Origin: Sphingobacteriales bacterium
Lineage (GTDB): Bacteria; Bacteroidota; Bacteroidia; Chitinophagales; JADIYW01
Assembly (NCBI GenBank): GCA_016699615.1
Contig: CP064984.1
Location: forward strand, 186,001-250,000
DNA length: 64,000 bases
Direction: 5' to 3'
A program made the translations under genes and the position numbers. Under the pieces are notes generated by a model, which saw only the letters and a list, made by a program, of their open reading frames with translations, did not search any database and was not told where the DNA came from. Of the stretch, positions 1-7,504 are shown one piece after another (within the stretch, counting starts at the first letter, position 1; each line of letters opens with the position of its first letter).

Positions 1-2400
1 TGTATAATAATTTCCTAATTTATAGATGTATTGATTGTAAGAATTTGATATTTCTAAATTACCTAGAGATTTGAATTTATCCATATTTACATTTGAATTA
101 GTATAACTACCTAATTGAACTTTATAATAATATGGATTTGGTGCTTCTTCTAACGTTTCTAAATTTTCATCATCAATTTTATCTGCAATTTCTTCTTCAG
201 TAGGTATTTCTAAATCTTCGTCAATATCAAATAATTCTATATCTTTTGCTATTGTATTGATTGTTGGTACAGATTTCTCAATAGTCTTTTCTATATTTTC
301 TATTGGTGTATTTTTTGGTTTTTCTATTACTGGTTTATTTTCTACAATATTTGGCTCTACTATTTCATATTTTTTAATGTCTTGTTCGTTTTTATTTTCC
401 TTAGTAGATTTTACAGTTTCTTTTATATTTTCTTTAACTACCAAATTTTCATTATTAGTTTTTAATGTTTTTGCTGGTTTTACTTTTGTTTTATTATCAA
501 AGTATGCAACTTTTAGTGAATCATCTACTAAAACTGGTTTAAGTATTCTATTTTCAGATGTTTTAAATTTAGTTCCAGATAATATGTATTTTTTCATTTT
601 TACACTTCCATGTTCTAATCCATAAGTTGTTATCTCATCTTTTACTTTTACGCTGTTGTTTTCAATTACAATGCTATAGTTGTTGTTTGTCATCAACTTG
701 ATATTAAAATAGCCACTGCTATCGTAATCAAAAGTTCTTACTTTATTTGTATTAAGATTTATTATTCTTGCTGTTGGTTTGATTAATTTATTGGTTGAGC
801 CATCAGTAATATTTCCTCTGAATAATATATAATTTGATGTTGAGCTACTCAATACAGAATTTTTTAGACTGTAATTATCATCTGGCAATAATTTCTGTGT
901 GATAGCAATTACATCTCCATTGAGTTTATTGTTTGTATTTATTTTAATTGTTTTGGGTTGATAACCATCTTTTGTAATATTAATTGTATAATCTTTGTTT
1001 TTACTAACTAATATTTTACTTGTTCCATCTGTATTTGTTACACCTTCATTTACTTTGGTGTTGCCTTCAAATATTTCGATATATGCATATTCTATCTTCT
1101 CATTGTTTATGCTATCTGTAACATCTACAACTACATTTAGATTGAATGGCAAAATTCTATATACATCAAAACCACCATTGCCATTTGGTCTGTCTGAACT
1201 TACATAAGCTGTTTGTGTTTCTAAATCTACAACATAACTATTCTCGCTATTTGGTGAATTTATTGGAACATGCATTAATTGTACATCTTGCCAAAGATTA
1301 CTTGAGAATTCTGCTTGATAAATGTCATATTCTCCAAAACCTCCACTCCTATCAGACGAAAAGAATAGATATTCTTTCTCTTTGTGTTTTGTATAAAATG
1401 GATTTTGCTCATTTGCTTTTGAGTTCAATAATTTACCTAAATTTTGAGGTTTTGTCCATTTCCCTTCTTTCAATTCTGATTTATAGATATCATTTCCGCC
1501 AGAACCACCTATCATATTCGATACAAAATAGATAGCTGTTCCATCTTCATTGAAGCATGGCTGCATGCAATTGTAGTTTTCTGAATTATAGGCAAATGGT
1601 TTTATTCCAACAAAGTTTCCACCTAAAAAATTAGCAATGTATATTTTCTCGGTCTCAGATTGCATGGATTTTGTTTTGCTATCTGTTATTTGTTTAGATT
1701 TCATAGAAAAAACAGCTTGATTGCCATCTTTGGTAAATGAAAATCCACTGTATTCTTTATCTTTTTCTATACTATTGATGATTTTTTTTGGTGCTGCCCA
1801 TTTATCGTACATGCGTTGTGCATGCAAGAATGTTTGCTCAGCAGTTTTTCCTTTTTTGCTATTATTTTCAGAATTTATATATTGTTGATAAACAATATTA
1901 TTTCTAAGCATTTTGATATTAATTTCGTCTGCAATGGTATTGTATGCATATTTTTCCAACACATAATTTTCTTGAAACGAATTGGCTCTAATTAATTTTT
2001 CGCACAAATAGGCATCTTCTAAAACTTTCTTTGCATCGCCTGTTTCTGCTGCATATGCTAAATAGATGTCCATTGCTTTTTGGTAGTCGCCCATTGTTTT
2101 GTATGTATTTGCCATGTTTAGCAAATTCACTTTATTTTCTCTTAGTAGTTGAGATTCTTTGTTGTACCAATATATTGCACTCGTATAGTCTTTTTTCTTT
2201 GCATATAAGTCTGCAATTTTGAATGCAACATCAGGATTTGGATTTTTCACATCATCGTACAAAGATTTGTAATGTGTAATAAGTTTGTCGTATTCTTTTG
2301 CTACCAATAATTTATTAATGTATAATGCATCCCATTTTTTTGCATTGGATGCTATAGATATCAATAATATAAATACAAATAATATACTTTTTTTCGTCAT
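1..2400 (-). CDS. TPR / PD40 / SPOR-domain envelope protein (partial)
   Basis: Reading leftward from the ATG at 2400 there is an open frame of 800 codons that leaves the window, so the C-terminus is missing. It starts with a signal peptide (MTKKSILFVFILLISIASNA), then TPR-like helices (about residues 25-170), then WD40-like PD40 blades with motifs such as FVSNMIGGSGGNDIYKS and FFSSDRSGGFGEYDIYQA (about 210-420). Two carboxypeptidase-regulatory-like beta modules follow (about 430-590), then a Lys/Glu-rich linker. The visible end, YYYKVQLGSYTNSN followed by FKSLGNL, looks like the start of a SPOR peptidoglycan-binding domain. Such proteins sit in the periplasm or on the outer membrane of Bacteroidota and often have OmpA-like relatives in gliding or type IX secretion loci. 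It lies 8 bp downstream of polA on the same strand. Exact role unknown. Confidence 0.8.
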   Translation of the reverse strand, partial: MTKKSILFVFILLISIASNAKKWDALYINKLLVAKEYDKLITHYKSLYDDVKNPNPDVAFKIADLYAKKKDYTSAIYWYNKESQLLRENKVNLLNMANTYKTMGDYQKAMDIYLAYAAETGDAKKVLEDAYLCEKLIRANSFQENYVLEKYAYNTIADEINIKMLRNNIVYQQYINSENNSKKGKTAEQTFLHAQRMYDKWAAPKKIINSIEKDKEYSGFSFTKDGNQAVFSMKSKQITDSKTKSMQSETEKIYIANFLGGNFVGIKPFAYNSENYNCMQPCFNEDGTAIYFVSNMIGGSGGNDIYKSELKEGKWTKPQNLGKLLNSKANEQNPFYTKHKEKEYLFFSSDRSGGFGEYDIYQAEFSSNLWQDVQLMHVPINSPNSENSYVVDLETQTAYVSSDRPNGNGGFDVYRILPFNLNVVVDVTDSINNEKIEYAYIEIFEGNTKVNEGVTNTDGTSKILVSKNKDYTINITKDGYQPKTIKINTNNKLNGDVIAITQKLLPDDNYSLKNSVLSSSTSNYILFRGNITDGSTNKLIKPTARIINLNTNKVRTFDYDSSGYFNIKLMTNNNYSIVIENNSVKVKDEITTYGLEHGSVKMKKYILSGTKFKTSENRILKPVLVDDSLKVAYFDNKTKVKPAKTLKTNNENLVVKENIKETVKSTKENKNEQDIKKYEIVEPNIVENKPVIEKPKNTPIENIEKTIEKSVPTINTIAKDIELFDIDEDLEIPTEEEIADKIDDENLETLEEAPNPYYYKVQLGSYTNSNVNMDKFKSLGNLEISNSYNQYIYKLGNYYT

Positions 2401-2408
2401 GTCTTTTT

Positions 2409-5228
2409 TTAATGTGCTTCTAACCAATTATTACCAAAACCACAGCTCACTTCTATTGGTACTTGCAAAGGTAATGCATTTTTCATTTCGTTTAATACCA
2501 TTTCCTTAAGAATCTGCTTCTCTTCCTTTTTTACGTCAAATAGTAGTTCGTCGTGTACTTGTAGTACTAATTTAGATTGTAAATTTAACACTTTTAGTTG
2601 CTTGTGTATGTTAATCATTGCAATTTTTATCATATCTGCTGCTGAACCTTGAATTGGTGCATTGATGGCATTTCTTTCTGCAAAACCTCGGATGGTATAA
2701 TTTCCTGAATTAATATCTCTGATATATCTTCTACGTTTTAGTAGCGTTTCTACATACTCGTTTTGTTGTGCAAATGCGATTGTATTATCCATGTATTGCT
2801 TGATGCCATTATATTGTTTGAAATATTCTTCAATCAATGCGCCTGCTTCTGTTCTAGATATACTCAATCTTTGTGCCAATCCGAATGCTGATATGCCATA
2901 GATAATTCCAAAATTAACCATCTTTGCTTTTCTTCTCATTTCGCTGGTAACTTCTTCTAATGCAACATTAAATACTCTTGATGCTGTTGCTGTGTGTATG
3001 TCTAAGTTGTCTTGAAATGCTTGTTGCATGTTTTTGTCTCCACTAATTGATGCAACTATTCTCAATTCTATTTGTGAATAATCTGCAGACATTAATTCAT
3101 AATTTTCGTTTCTTGGAATGAATGCTTGTCTGATTTTTCTTCCACGTTCTGTACGAATTGGTATATTCTGTAAGTTTGGATTGATAGAACTTAGTCTTCC
3201 TGTTGCTGCAATGGTTTGGTTGAATGTTGTATGTATTCTGTTGGTTTCTGGATTGATAAGATTTGGAATTGCATCTACATAGGTTGATTTTAGCTTGGTG
3301 TACTCACGGTAGTTGAGCAAATATTCTACAATTGGATGCTTGTCTTGTATTTTTGATAAGGTTTCTTCGTCTGTGCTGTATTGTCCTGTTTTGGTTTTTT
3401 TGCCTACATAAGGTATTTTCAGATAATCAAATAATACTTCGCCCAATTGTTTTGGTGAGTCTATATTGAATGTTGTATTACTTATTTCAAATATTTTTGT
3501 TTGTAGTTCAAGTATCTCAGTTCCAATTTCTTTTGAATATTGATTTAAAAATGACACATCAATATTTACACCTTCGAATTCTGCTTCTGCTAAAACTGGA
3601 ATTAATTTTGACTCTACATCATAAAATAATTTATTTAATTCTGTGTTATCTATATTATCTTCAAATTTTTGATATAATTGATAAGTAATATCTGCATCTT
3701 CTGCTGCGTAATCTTTTACAATCTCTACTGGAACATCACGCATGTTGCCTTGCTTTTTGCCTTTGCTTCCAATTAATTCTGTGATACTTATTGGACTGTA
3801 ATTCAAATAGTTTTCCGCTAAAACATCCATATTGTGTTTTGCATCTGGCTCCATTAGATAGTGTGCTAACATGGTATCCCACATTATTCCTTTCAATTCT
3901 ATATTGTATTTTTTTAATACTAATAAATCATATTTTATATTTTGACCTATTTTTATGATTTGACTATCTTCTAATATTGGTTTGAAATATTCTAATATTT
4001 TTATTGTGGCATCAAAATCATTAGAAAATGGAATATAATATGCTTGATGTGCTTGAATACTAAAACTAATGCCAACTAATTCTGCCTCAAATGTATTTAA
4101 TGATGTGGTTTCTGTATCAAAACATATTTTGTTTTGCTTTGCTAATATTTCTGTTAATTGCTTAATTTTTTCTTCTGTATCAATCAGTTCATATTGATGC
4201 TCAACACTATGAATATTATTCTGTTGTGGTATTTCGTTTTCTGTATTTATATCATCTTGTTGTGTTGTATCCTGTTGTGCAAATAAATCGTATTGGTTGG
4301 TATCATTTTTTGTTGAAGTAGTGTTCGCACTTTTATTAGATATGCTATTCATATCATAATCACTACCTAATATTCTTTTTCCTAATGTTTTAAATTCTAA
4401 TTCTGCAAAAATGCTTGCTAACTTCTCTTTGTTGATTTCTTTAATTTGAAATAAATTTTCATCAAAATCAATTGGTACATCTATATATACTGTAGCCAAA
4501 CTTTTTGACATGAATGCTTGTTCTTTTTGCTCTTGCAGTTTATCCTTGAGTTTGCCTTTTACTTGATCTAAGTTCTCGTATATATTTTCTATACTTCCAA
4601 ACTCTTGTATTAATTTTTTTGCTGTTTTTTCTCCAACGCCTGCCACACCTGGAATATTGTCTACGGCATCGCCCATCAAACCTAAAATATCTATTAGTTG
4701 TCTAGGATTTTCGATTTCCCATTTGGCACATATTTCTTGTACACCATATACTTCTGCTGGGTTGCCCATGTATGGTGGACGATGGATAAATATTTTGTCT
4801 GTAACCATTTGACCTAAATCTTTGTCCATTGTTACAATATGTGTTTCTATCTGATGCTTTTCTGCTTTTAATGCAATAGTTCCAATAATATCATCAGCTT
4901 CGTATCCATCTAATTCTAAAACTGGAATATTGAATGCTTTTATAATTTCTTTGATATATGGTATTGAAAATATAATATCTTCTGGTGTTTCTGCTCTATT
5001 TGCTTTATATGCTTCAAACTCTTCGTGGCGCAATGTTGGCGAAATGCTATCAAAAGCACAAGCTATATGTGTTGGTTGATATTTTGTGATGATTTCGTAT
5101 AATGTATTTACAAATCCTGTGATTGCTGAAACATTTTGTCCTTTGCTATTGAGTAATGGATTTTTTTGAAAAGCAAAATATGCTCTAAAAATCATTGCAA
5201 AGGAATCAAATATATATAATTTATTCAT
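2409..5228 (-). CDS. polA: DNA polymerase I
   Basis: A 939-residue family A polymerase for repair and Okazaki fragment processing. All three domains are visible. The 5'-nuclease domain covers about residues 1-290 and includes the helix-hairpin-helix segment with IPGVAGVGEKTAKKL. A low-complexity Asn/Gln/Thr linker sits near 300-340. The 3'-5' exonuclease domain keeps its acidic residues (CFDTETTSLN, then YAAEDADITYQLY), so proofreading looks active. The polymerase domain has motif A (MSADYSQIELRI), motif B (RRKAKMVNFGIIYGIS) and motif C (QVHDELLFD). Length and order are normal for the family. It belongs to a minus-strand run with the adenosyltransferase upstream (62-bp gap) and the PD40/SPOR gene downstream. 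Confidence 0.98.
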   Translation of the reverse strand: MNKLYIFDSFAMIFRAYFAFQKNPLLNSKGQNVSAITGFVNTLYEIITKYQPTHIACAFDSISPTLRHEEFEAYKANRAETPEDIIFSIPYIKEIIKAFNIPVLELDGYEADDIIGTIALKAEKHQIETHIVTMDKDLGQMVTDKIFIHRPPYMGNPAEVYGVQEICAKWEIENPRQLIDILGLMGDAVDNIPGVAGVGEKTAKKLIQEFGSIENIYENLDQVKGKLKDKLQEQKEQAFMSKSLATVYIDVPIDFDENLFQIKEINKEKLASIFAELEFKTLGKRILGSDYDMNSISNKSANTTSTKNDTNQYDLFAQQDTTQQDDINTENEIPQQNNIHSVEHQYELIDTEEKIKQLTEILAKQNKICFDTETTSLNTFEAELVGISFSIQAHQAYYIPFSNDFDATIKILEYFKPILEDSQIIKIGQNIKYDLLVLKKYNIELKGIMWDTMLAHYLMEPDAKHNMDVLAENYLNYSPISITELIGSKGKKQGNMRDVPVEIVKDYAAEDADITYQLYQKFEDNIDNTELNKLFYDVESKLIPVLAEAEFEGVNIDVSFLNQYSKEIGTEILELQTKIFEISNTTFNIDSPKQLGEVLFDYLKIPYVGKKTKTGQYSTDEETLSKIQDKHPIVEYLLNYREYTKLKSTYVDAIPNLINPETNRIHTTFNQTIAATGRLSSINPNLQNIPIRTERGRKIRQAFIPRNENYELMSADYSQIELRIVASISGDKNMQQAFQDNLDIHTATASRVFNVALEEVTSEMRRKAKMVNFGIIYGISAFGLAQRLSISRTEAGALIEEYFKQYNGIKQYMDNTIAFAQQNEYVETLLKRRRYIRDINSGNYTIRGFAERNAINAPIQGSAADMIKIAMINIHKQLKVLNLQSKLVLQVHDELLFDVKKEEKQILKEMVLNEMKNALPLQVPIEVSCGFGNNWLEAH

Positions 5229-5290
5229 ATTTTAATCTATTTCTTATTATCTACCTTGCCAAATGATTTCATCTGTATTGGTAGTAAAGT

Positions 5291-5803
5291 TTATATATCG
5301 TGCAAGCACAAAAGATAGTCTGATAATCTATTTAGATAATGAATTAGTATTGGTTGTACTTCTTCTTGTTGTGTAAGTGCAACTACCATTCTTTCTGCTC
5401 TACGACAAACTGTGCGTGCAATGTGTGTGTGTGCTGCTATGATATTTCCGCCTGGAAGTATAAAATTTTTTAATTCAGGTAGTTGTGCTTGCCATTGGTC
5501 AATTTGTTGTTCCATTTCTGCAATTTGGCTATTGTTTATTTCTGGAAGAATTAAATTCTTTTTGCCATATTCTGCTGCAAGGTGCGTACCTATGTCAAAT
5601 AATCGTGATTGAATTTTGATTAATTGTGTTTGAATATCACTATGTGTTTTACTTTCATTTAGTAGCGAGACAATAACTCCAATTGTAGAATTAAGTTCAT
5701 CTACTGTACCATAGCATTCAATTTTTATATCTGCTTTTGATAGTCTTTTTCCACCGTACAGTGCTGTTTCTCCAGTATCTCCTGTTTTAGTATATATTTT
5801 CAT
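5291..5803 (-). CDS. Cob(I)alamin adenosyltransferase, PduO type
   Basis: A 170-residue PduO/ATR-family protein that transfers adenosyl from ATP to cob(I)alamin to make coenzyme B12. The N-terminal ATP-binding segment KIYTKTGDTGETALYGG, the YGTVDELNSTIG helix and the CRRAER motif near residue 135 are hallmark regions. It is slightly shorter than typical (about 185 residues) but reaches the usual C-terminal helix with LNRLSDYLL. It lies 38 bp after the ABC ATPase gene and upstream of polA on the same strand. No other cobalamin genes are in view, so it probably serves salvage or a B12-dependent mutase elsewhere. Confidence 0.93.
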   Translation of the reverse strand: MKIYTKTGDTGETALYGGKRLSKADIKIECYGTVDELNSTIGVIVSLLNESKTHSDIQTQLIKIQSRLFDIGTHLAAEYGKKNLILPEINNSQIAEMEQQIDQWQAQLPELKNFILPGGNIIAAHTHIARTVCRRAERMVVALTQQEEVQPILIHYLNRLSDYLLCLHDI

Positions 5804-5841
5804 TTCTACTGGTTGTGTTGTATTTATTTGACTTGATAAAT

Positions 5842-6528
5842 TTATCTCAAATTTATTTCATCACTTTCTATTAATCCATCTCTCAATCTTACAATTCTGT
5901 GTGCGTATTTTGCAATGTCTTCTTCGTGTGTAACAATAACTATGGTATTGCCATTTTTTTGAATTTCATCAAACAATGCCATGATTTCGTAAGATGTTTT
6001 GGTATCTAAGTTTCCTGTTGGTTCGTCTGCTAAGATTAATGAAGGAAAATTAACTAATGCGCGTGCAACAGCAACTCTTTGTCTTTGTCCGCCAGAAAGT
6101 TCGTTTGGTTTGTGCTTTACTCTATCTGCCAAACCAACTTGCTCTAACACTTCTTTTGCACGTTGTTCTCTTTTGTCTTTGCTCCATCCTGCGTATATTA
6201 ATGGTAATGCTACGTTCTCTAATGTATTTAATCTTGGTATTAGATTGAATGTTTGAAATATAAATCCTATTTGCTTATTTCTAACTTCTGCAAGCTCATT
6301 ATCTTTCATGCTACTTACATCTATTCCATTGAGTAAATATTTTCCTGCTGTAGGTGTATCCAAACAACCCAAAATATTCATTAGCGTAGATTTTCCTGAG
6401 CCAGATGGACCCATTAATGCTACATATTCATTCTTATTTATTTGTAAGTTTACAGTTTTTAAGGCTCGAATTACTTCATCTCCTAATTTAAACTCTCTTC
6501 TTATTTGTTGTATATCAATAATAGACAT
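5842..6528 (-). CDS. ABC transporter ATP-binding protein (LolD/MacB type)
   Basis: A 228-residue ATPase of the LolD/MacB/FtsE group. The sequence shows Walker A (GPSGSGKST, residues about 40-48), a Q-loop (IGFIFQTFNLIPRLNTLENV), the signature LSGGQRQRVAVARAL, Walker B (LILADEPTGNLD) and the switch His (VIVTHEEDIAKYAHR). Members of this group power extraction of lipoproteins, or export driven by a MacB-like permease, at the inner membrane. No permease gene is adjacent, so the partner is encoded elsewhere. It sits between gatC (25 bp upstream) and the adenosyltransferase (38 bp downstream). Confidence 0.93.
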   Translation of the reverse strand: MSIIDIQQIRREFKLGDEVIRALKTVNLQINKNEYVALMGPSGSGKSTLMNILGCLDTPTAGKYLLNGIDVSSMKDNELAEVRNKQIGFIFQTFNLIPRLNTLENVALPLIYAGWSKDKREQRAKEVLEQVGLADRVKHKPNELSGGQRQRVAVARALVNFPSLILADEPTGNLDTKTSYEIMALFDEIQKNGNTIVIVTHEEDIAKYAHRIVRLRDGLIESDEINLR

Positions 6529-6553
6529 TATTAATAATATGCTTTGTTGTTAA

Positions 6554-6856
6554 TTAATATTTTGTGCCTTTTACAAACTTAGGCACTAAAATATAGTCTT
6601 TGTTTTTTAATGGTGCGTTTGCCAATGCTTCTTCTTTAGTAATGTAATATTTTACTTCATCAGTTCTAAATACATTTACATCTTCATTAATAAAAATTAA
6701 AGGTTCTACGCCATCTGTGTTTAGTTCATTCAATTTTTCCATAAAGCCTAAAATCTTTGTCAAGTCGCTTTTTATCTCTGTTCTTGATTCTTCAGTATCA
6801 AATTTTAGTTTAGAAAGTTTAGCTAGCTTGTCTATCAATTTATCGTCTACCTGCAT
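6554..6856 (-). CDS. gatC: Asp/Glu-tRNA amidotransferase subunit C
   Basis: A 100-residue GatC. This small subunit stabilises the GatCAB complex, which converts Glu-tRNA(Gln) or Asp-tRNA(Asn) to the correct aminoacyl-tRNA. The N-terminal helix (DDKLIDKLAKLSKLKF), the segment ending in LNTDGVEPL and the C-terminal ALANAPLKNKDYILVPKFVK are typical of the family. gatA and gatB are not in the window. It is read in the same direction as marR (25-bp gap upstream) and the ABC ATPase. Confidence 0.93.
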   Translation of the reverse strand: MQVDDKLIDKLAKLSKLKFDTEESRTEIKSDLTKILGFMEKLNELNTDGVEPLIFINEDVNVFRTDEVKYYITKEEALANAPLKNKDYILVPKFVKGTKY

Positions 6857-6881
6857 TGCTCTATTTTTTTATAAAAGTAAG

Positions 6882-7349
6882 CTATTTTTTTGAATTTGAC
6901 ATGCTTTCTTGGATTTGACTTATTGCTAATGGCACATGTTCCATCACTTTGAAAAAGCCTTTTAAATCTTCTTCATTTAGTTCTGATTTTATTTCTTTTT
7001 CTAAATTAAATACTGACTTTAATGCTAGTTTTCTTAAGTTTTTACCATCTTCGGTTAAGCATATATGTACAACTCTTGAATCATCATTACTTTTTTTTCT
7101 GAATAATATATTCTTTTGTTCTAATTCTTTCAAAATTCTTGATAAACTATTTGGTTCCATTCCAATGCGTGGTGCAATTTTGGTTACAGGCACACCATCT
7201 TCTTCATATAATGCTAACAATACAAATGCCATAGAAATTGTACCACCATATTTTGTAGTCATGTCATTATAAAATTTAGTAATTCCTAACCATGATTTTC
7301 TCACATTATAAATTACCATTTTATCAGCTGCTTCTCTGAACAAATCCAT
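6882..7349 (-). CDS. MarR-family transcriptional regulator
   Basis: A 155-residue winged-helix regulator. The recognition region (VTKIAPRIGMEPNSLSRILKELEQKNILFRKKS) and the following wing (DDSRVVHICLTEDGKNL) are typical MarR. It is transcribed away from a TonB-dependent receptor gene. The 180-bp intergenic region holds two perfect palindromes (7390-7405 and 7452-7482), one near each promoter, so I infer that it represses itself and the receptor. It is the first gene of a minus-strand run (gatC, ABC ATPase, adenosyltransferase, polA). The ligand is unknown. Confidence 0.92.
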   Translation of the reverse strand: MDLFREAADKMVIYNVRKSWLGITKFYNDMTTKYGGTISMAFVLLALYEEDGVPVTKIAPRIGMEPNSLSRILKELEQKNILFRKKSNDDSRVVHICLTEDGKNLRKLALKSVFNLEKEIKSELNEEDLKGFFKVMEHVPLAISQIQESMSNSKK

Positions 7350-7389
7350 ATGTGTATTTTTTGTAAAAATAAGTATTGAATTGATAAAA

Positions 7390-7405
7390 TCAATGCATGC
7401 ATTGA
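7390..7405. promoter_or_regulatory. 16-bp perfect palindrome upstream of marR (likely operator)
   Basis: TCAATGCATGCATTGA is its own reverse complement. It lies 41-56 bp upstream of the marR start codon, where an operator or upstream promoter element would be expected. It shares the half-site ATGCA with the larger palindrome at 7452-7482, which supports one dimeric regulator binding both. Confidence 0.55.
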
Positions 7406-7451
7406 AAAAATAACTTTACAATTAAGAAGTATTGTTTCTTATTAATTGAAC

Positions 7452-7482
7452 TTTTAAAATGCAACTTAGTTGCATTTTAAAA
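7452..7482. promoter_or_regulatory. 31-bp perfect inverted repeat overlapping the receptor -33 element
   Basis: The arms TTTTAAAATGCAAC and GTTGCATTTTAAAA (14 bp each, no mismatch) flank a 3-base centre. The TTG at 7470-7472 inside the right arm lies exactly 20 bp upstream of a TATTTTTG box (7493-7500), so it is the likely -33 element of the receptor promoter. A protein bound here would block that promoter. An intrinsic terminator is less likely because no gene ends here. Confidence 0.65.
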
Positions 7483-7492
7483 TACTTTTTTA

Positions 7493-7500
7493 TATTTTTG
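7493..7500 (+). promoter_or_regulatory. Bacteroidota -7 box (TATTTTTG) of the TonB receptor gene
   Basis: It matches TAnnTTTG exactly and pairs with the TTG at 7470-7472 (20-bp spacing). Transcription should start within about 4-8 bases, at or next to the first codon of the signal-peptide frame at 7505. Confidence 0.65.
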
Positions 7501-7504
7501 CAAT

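Noticed and set aside
257..2509. Several plus-strand ORFs of 60-130 aa in the first 2.5 kb
   Set aside because: They are antisense shadows of the PD40/SPOR gene and polA, rich in Phe/Leu/Ile as expected from reading AT-rich genes backwards.
7452..7482. Palindrome as an intrinsic terminator
   Set aside because: No gene ends here; both neighbours start away from it, and it overlaps the -33 element of a good promoter.
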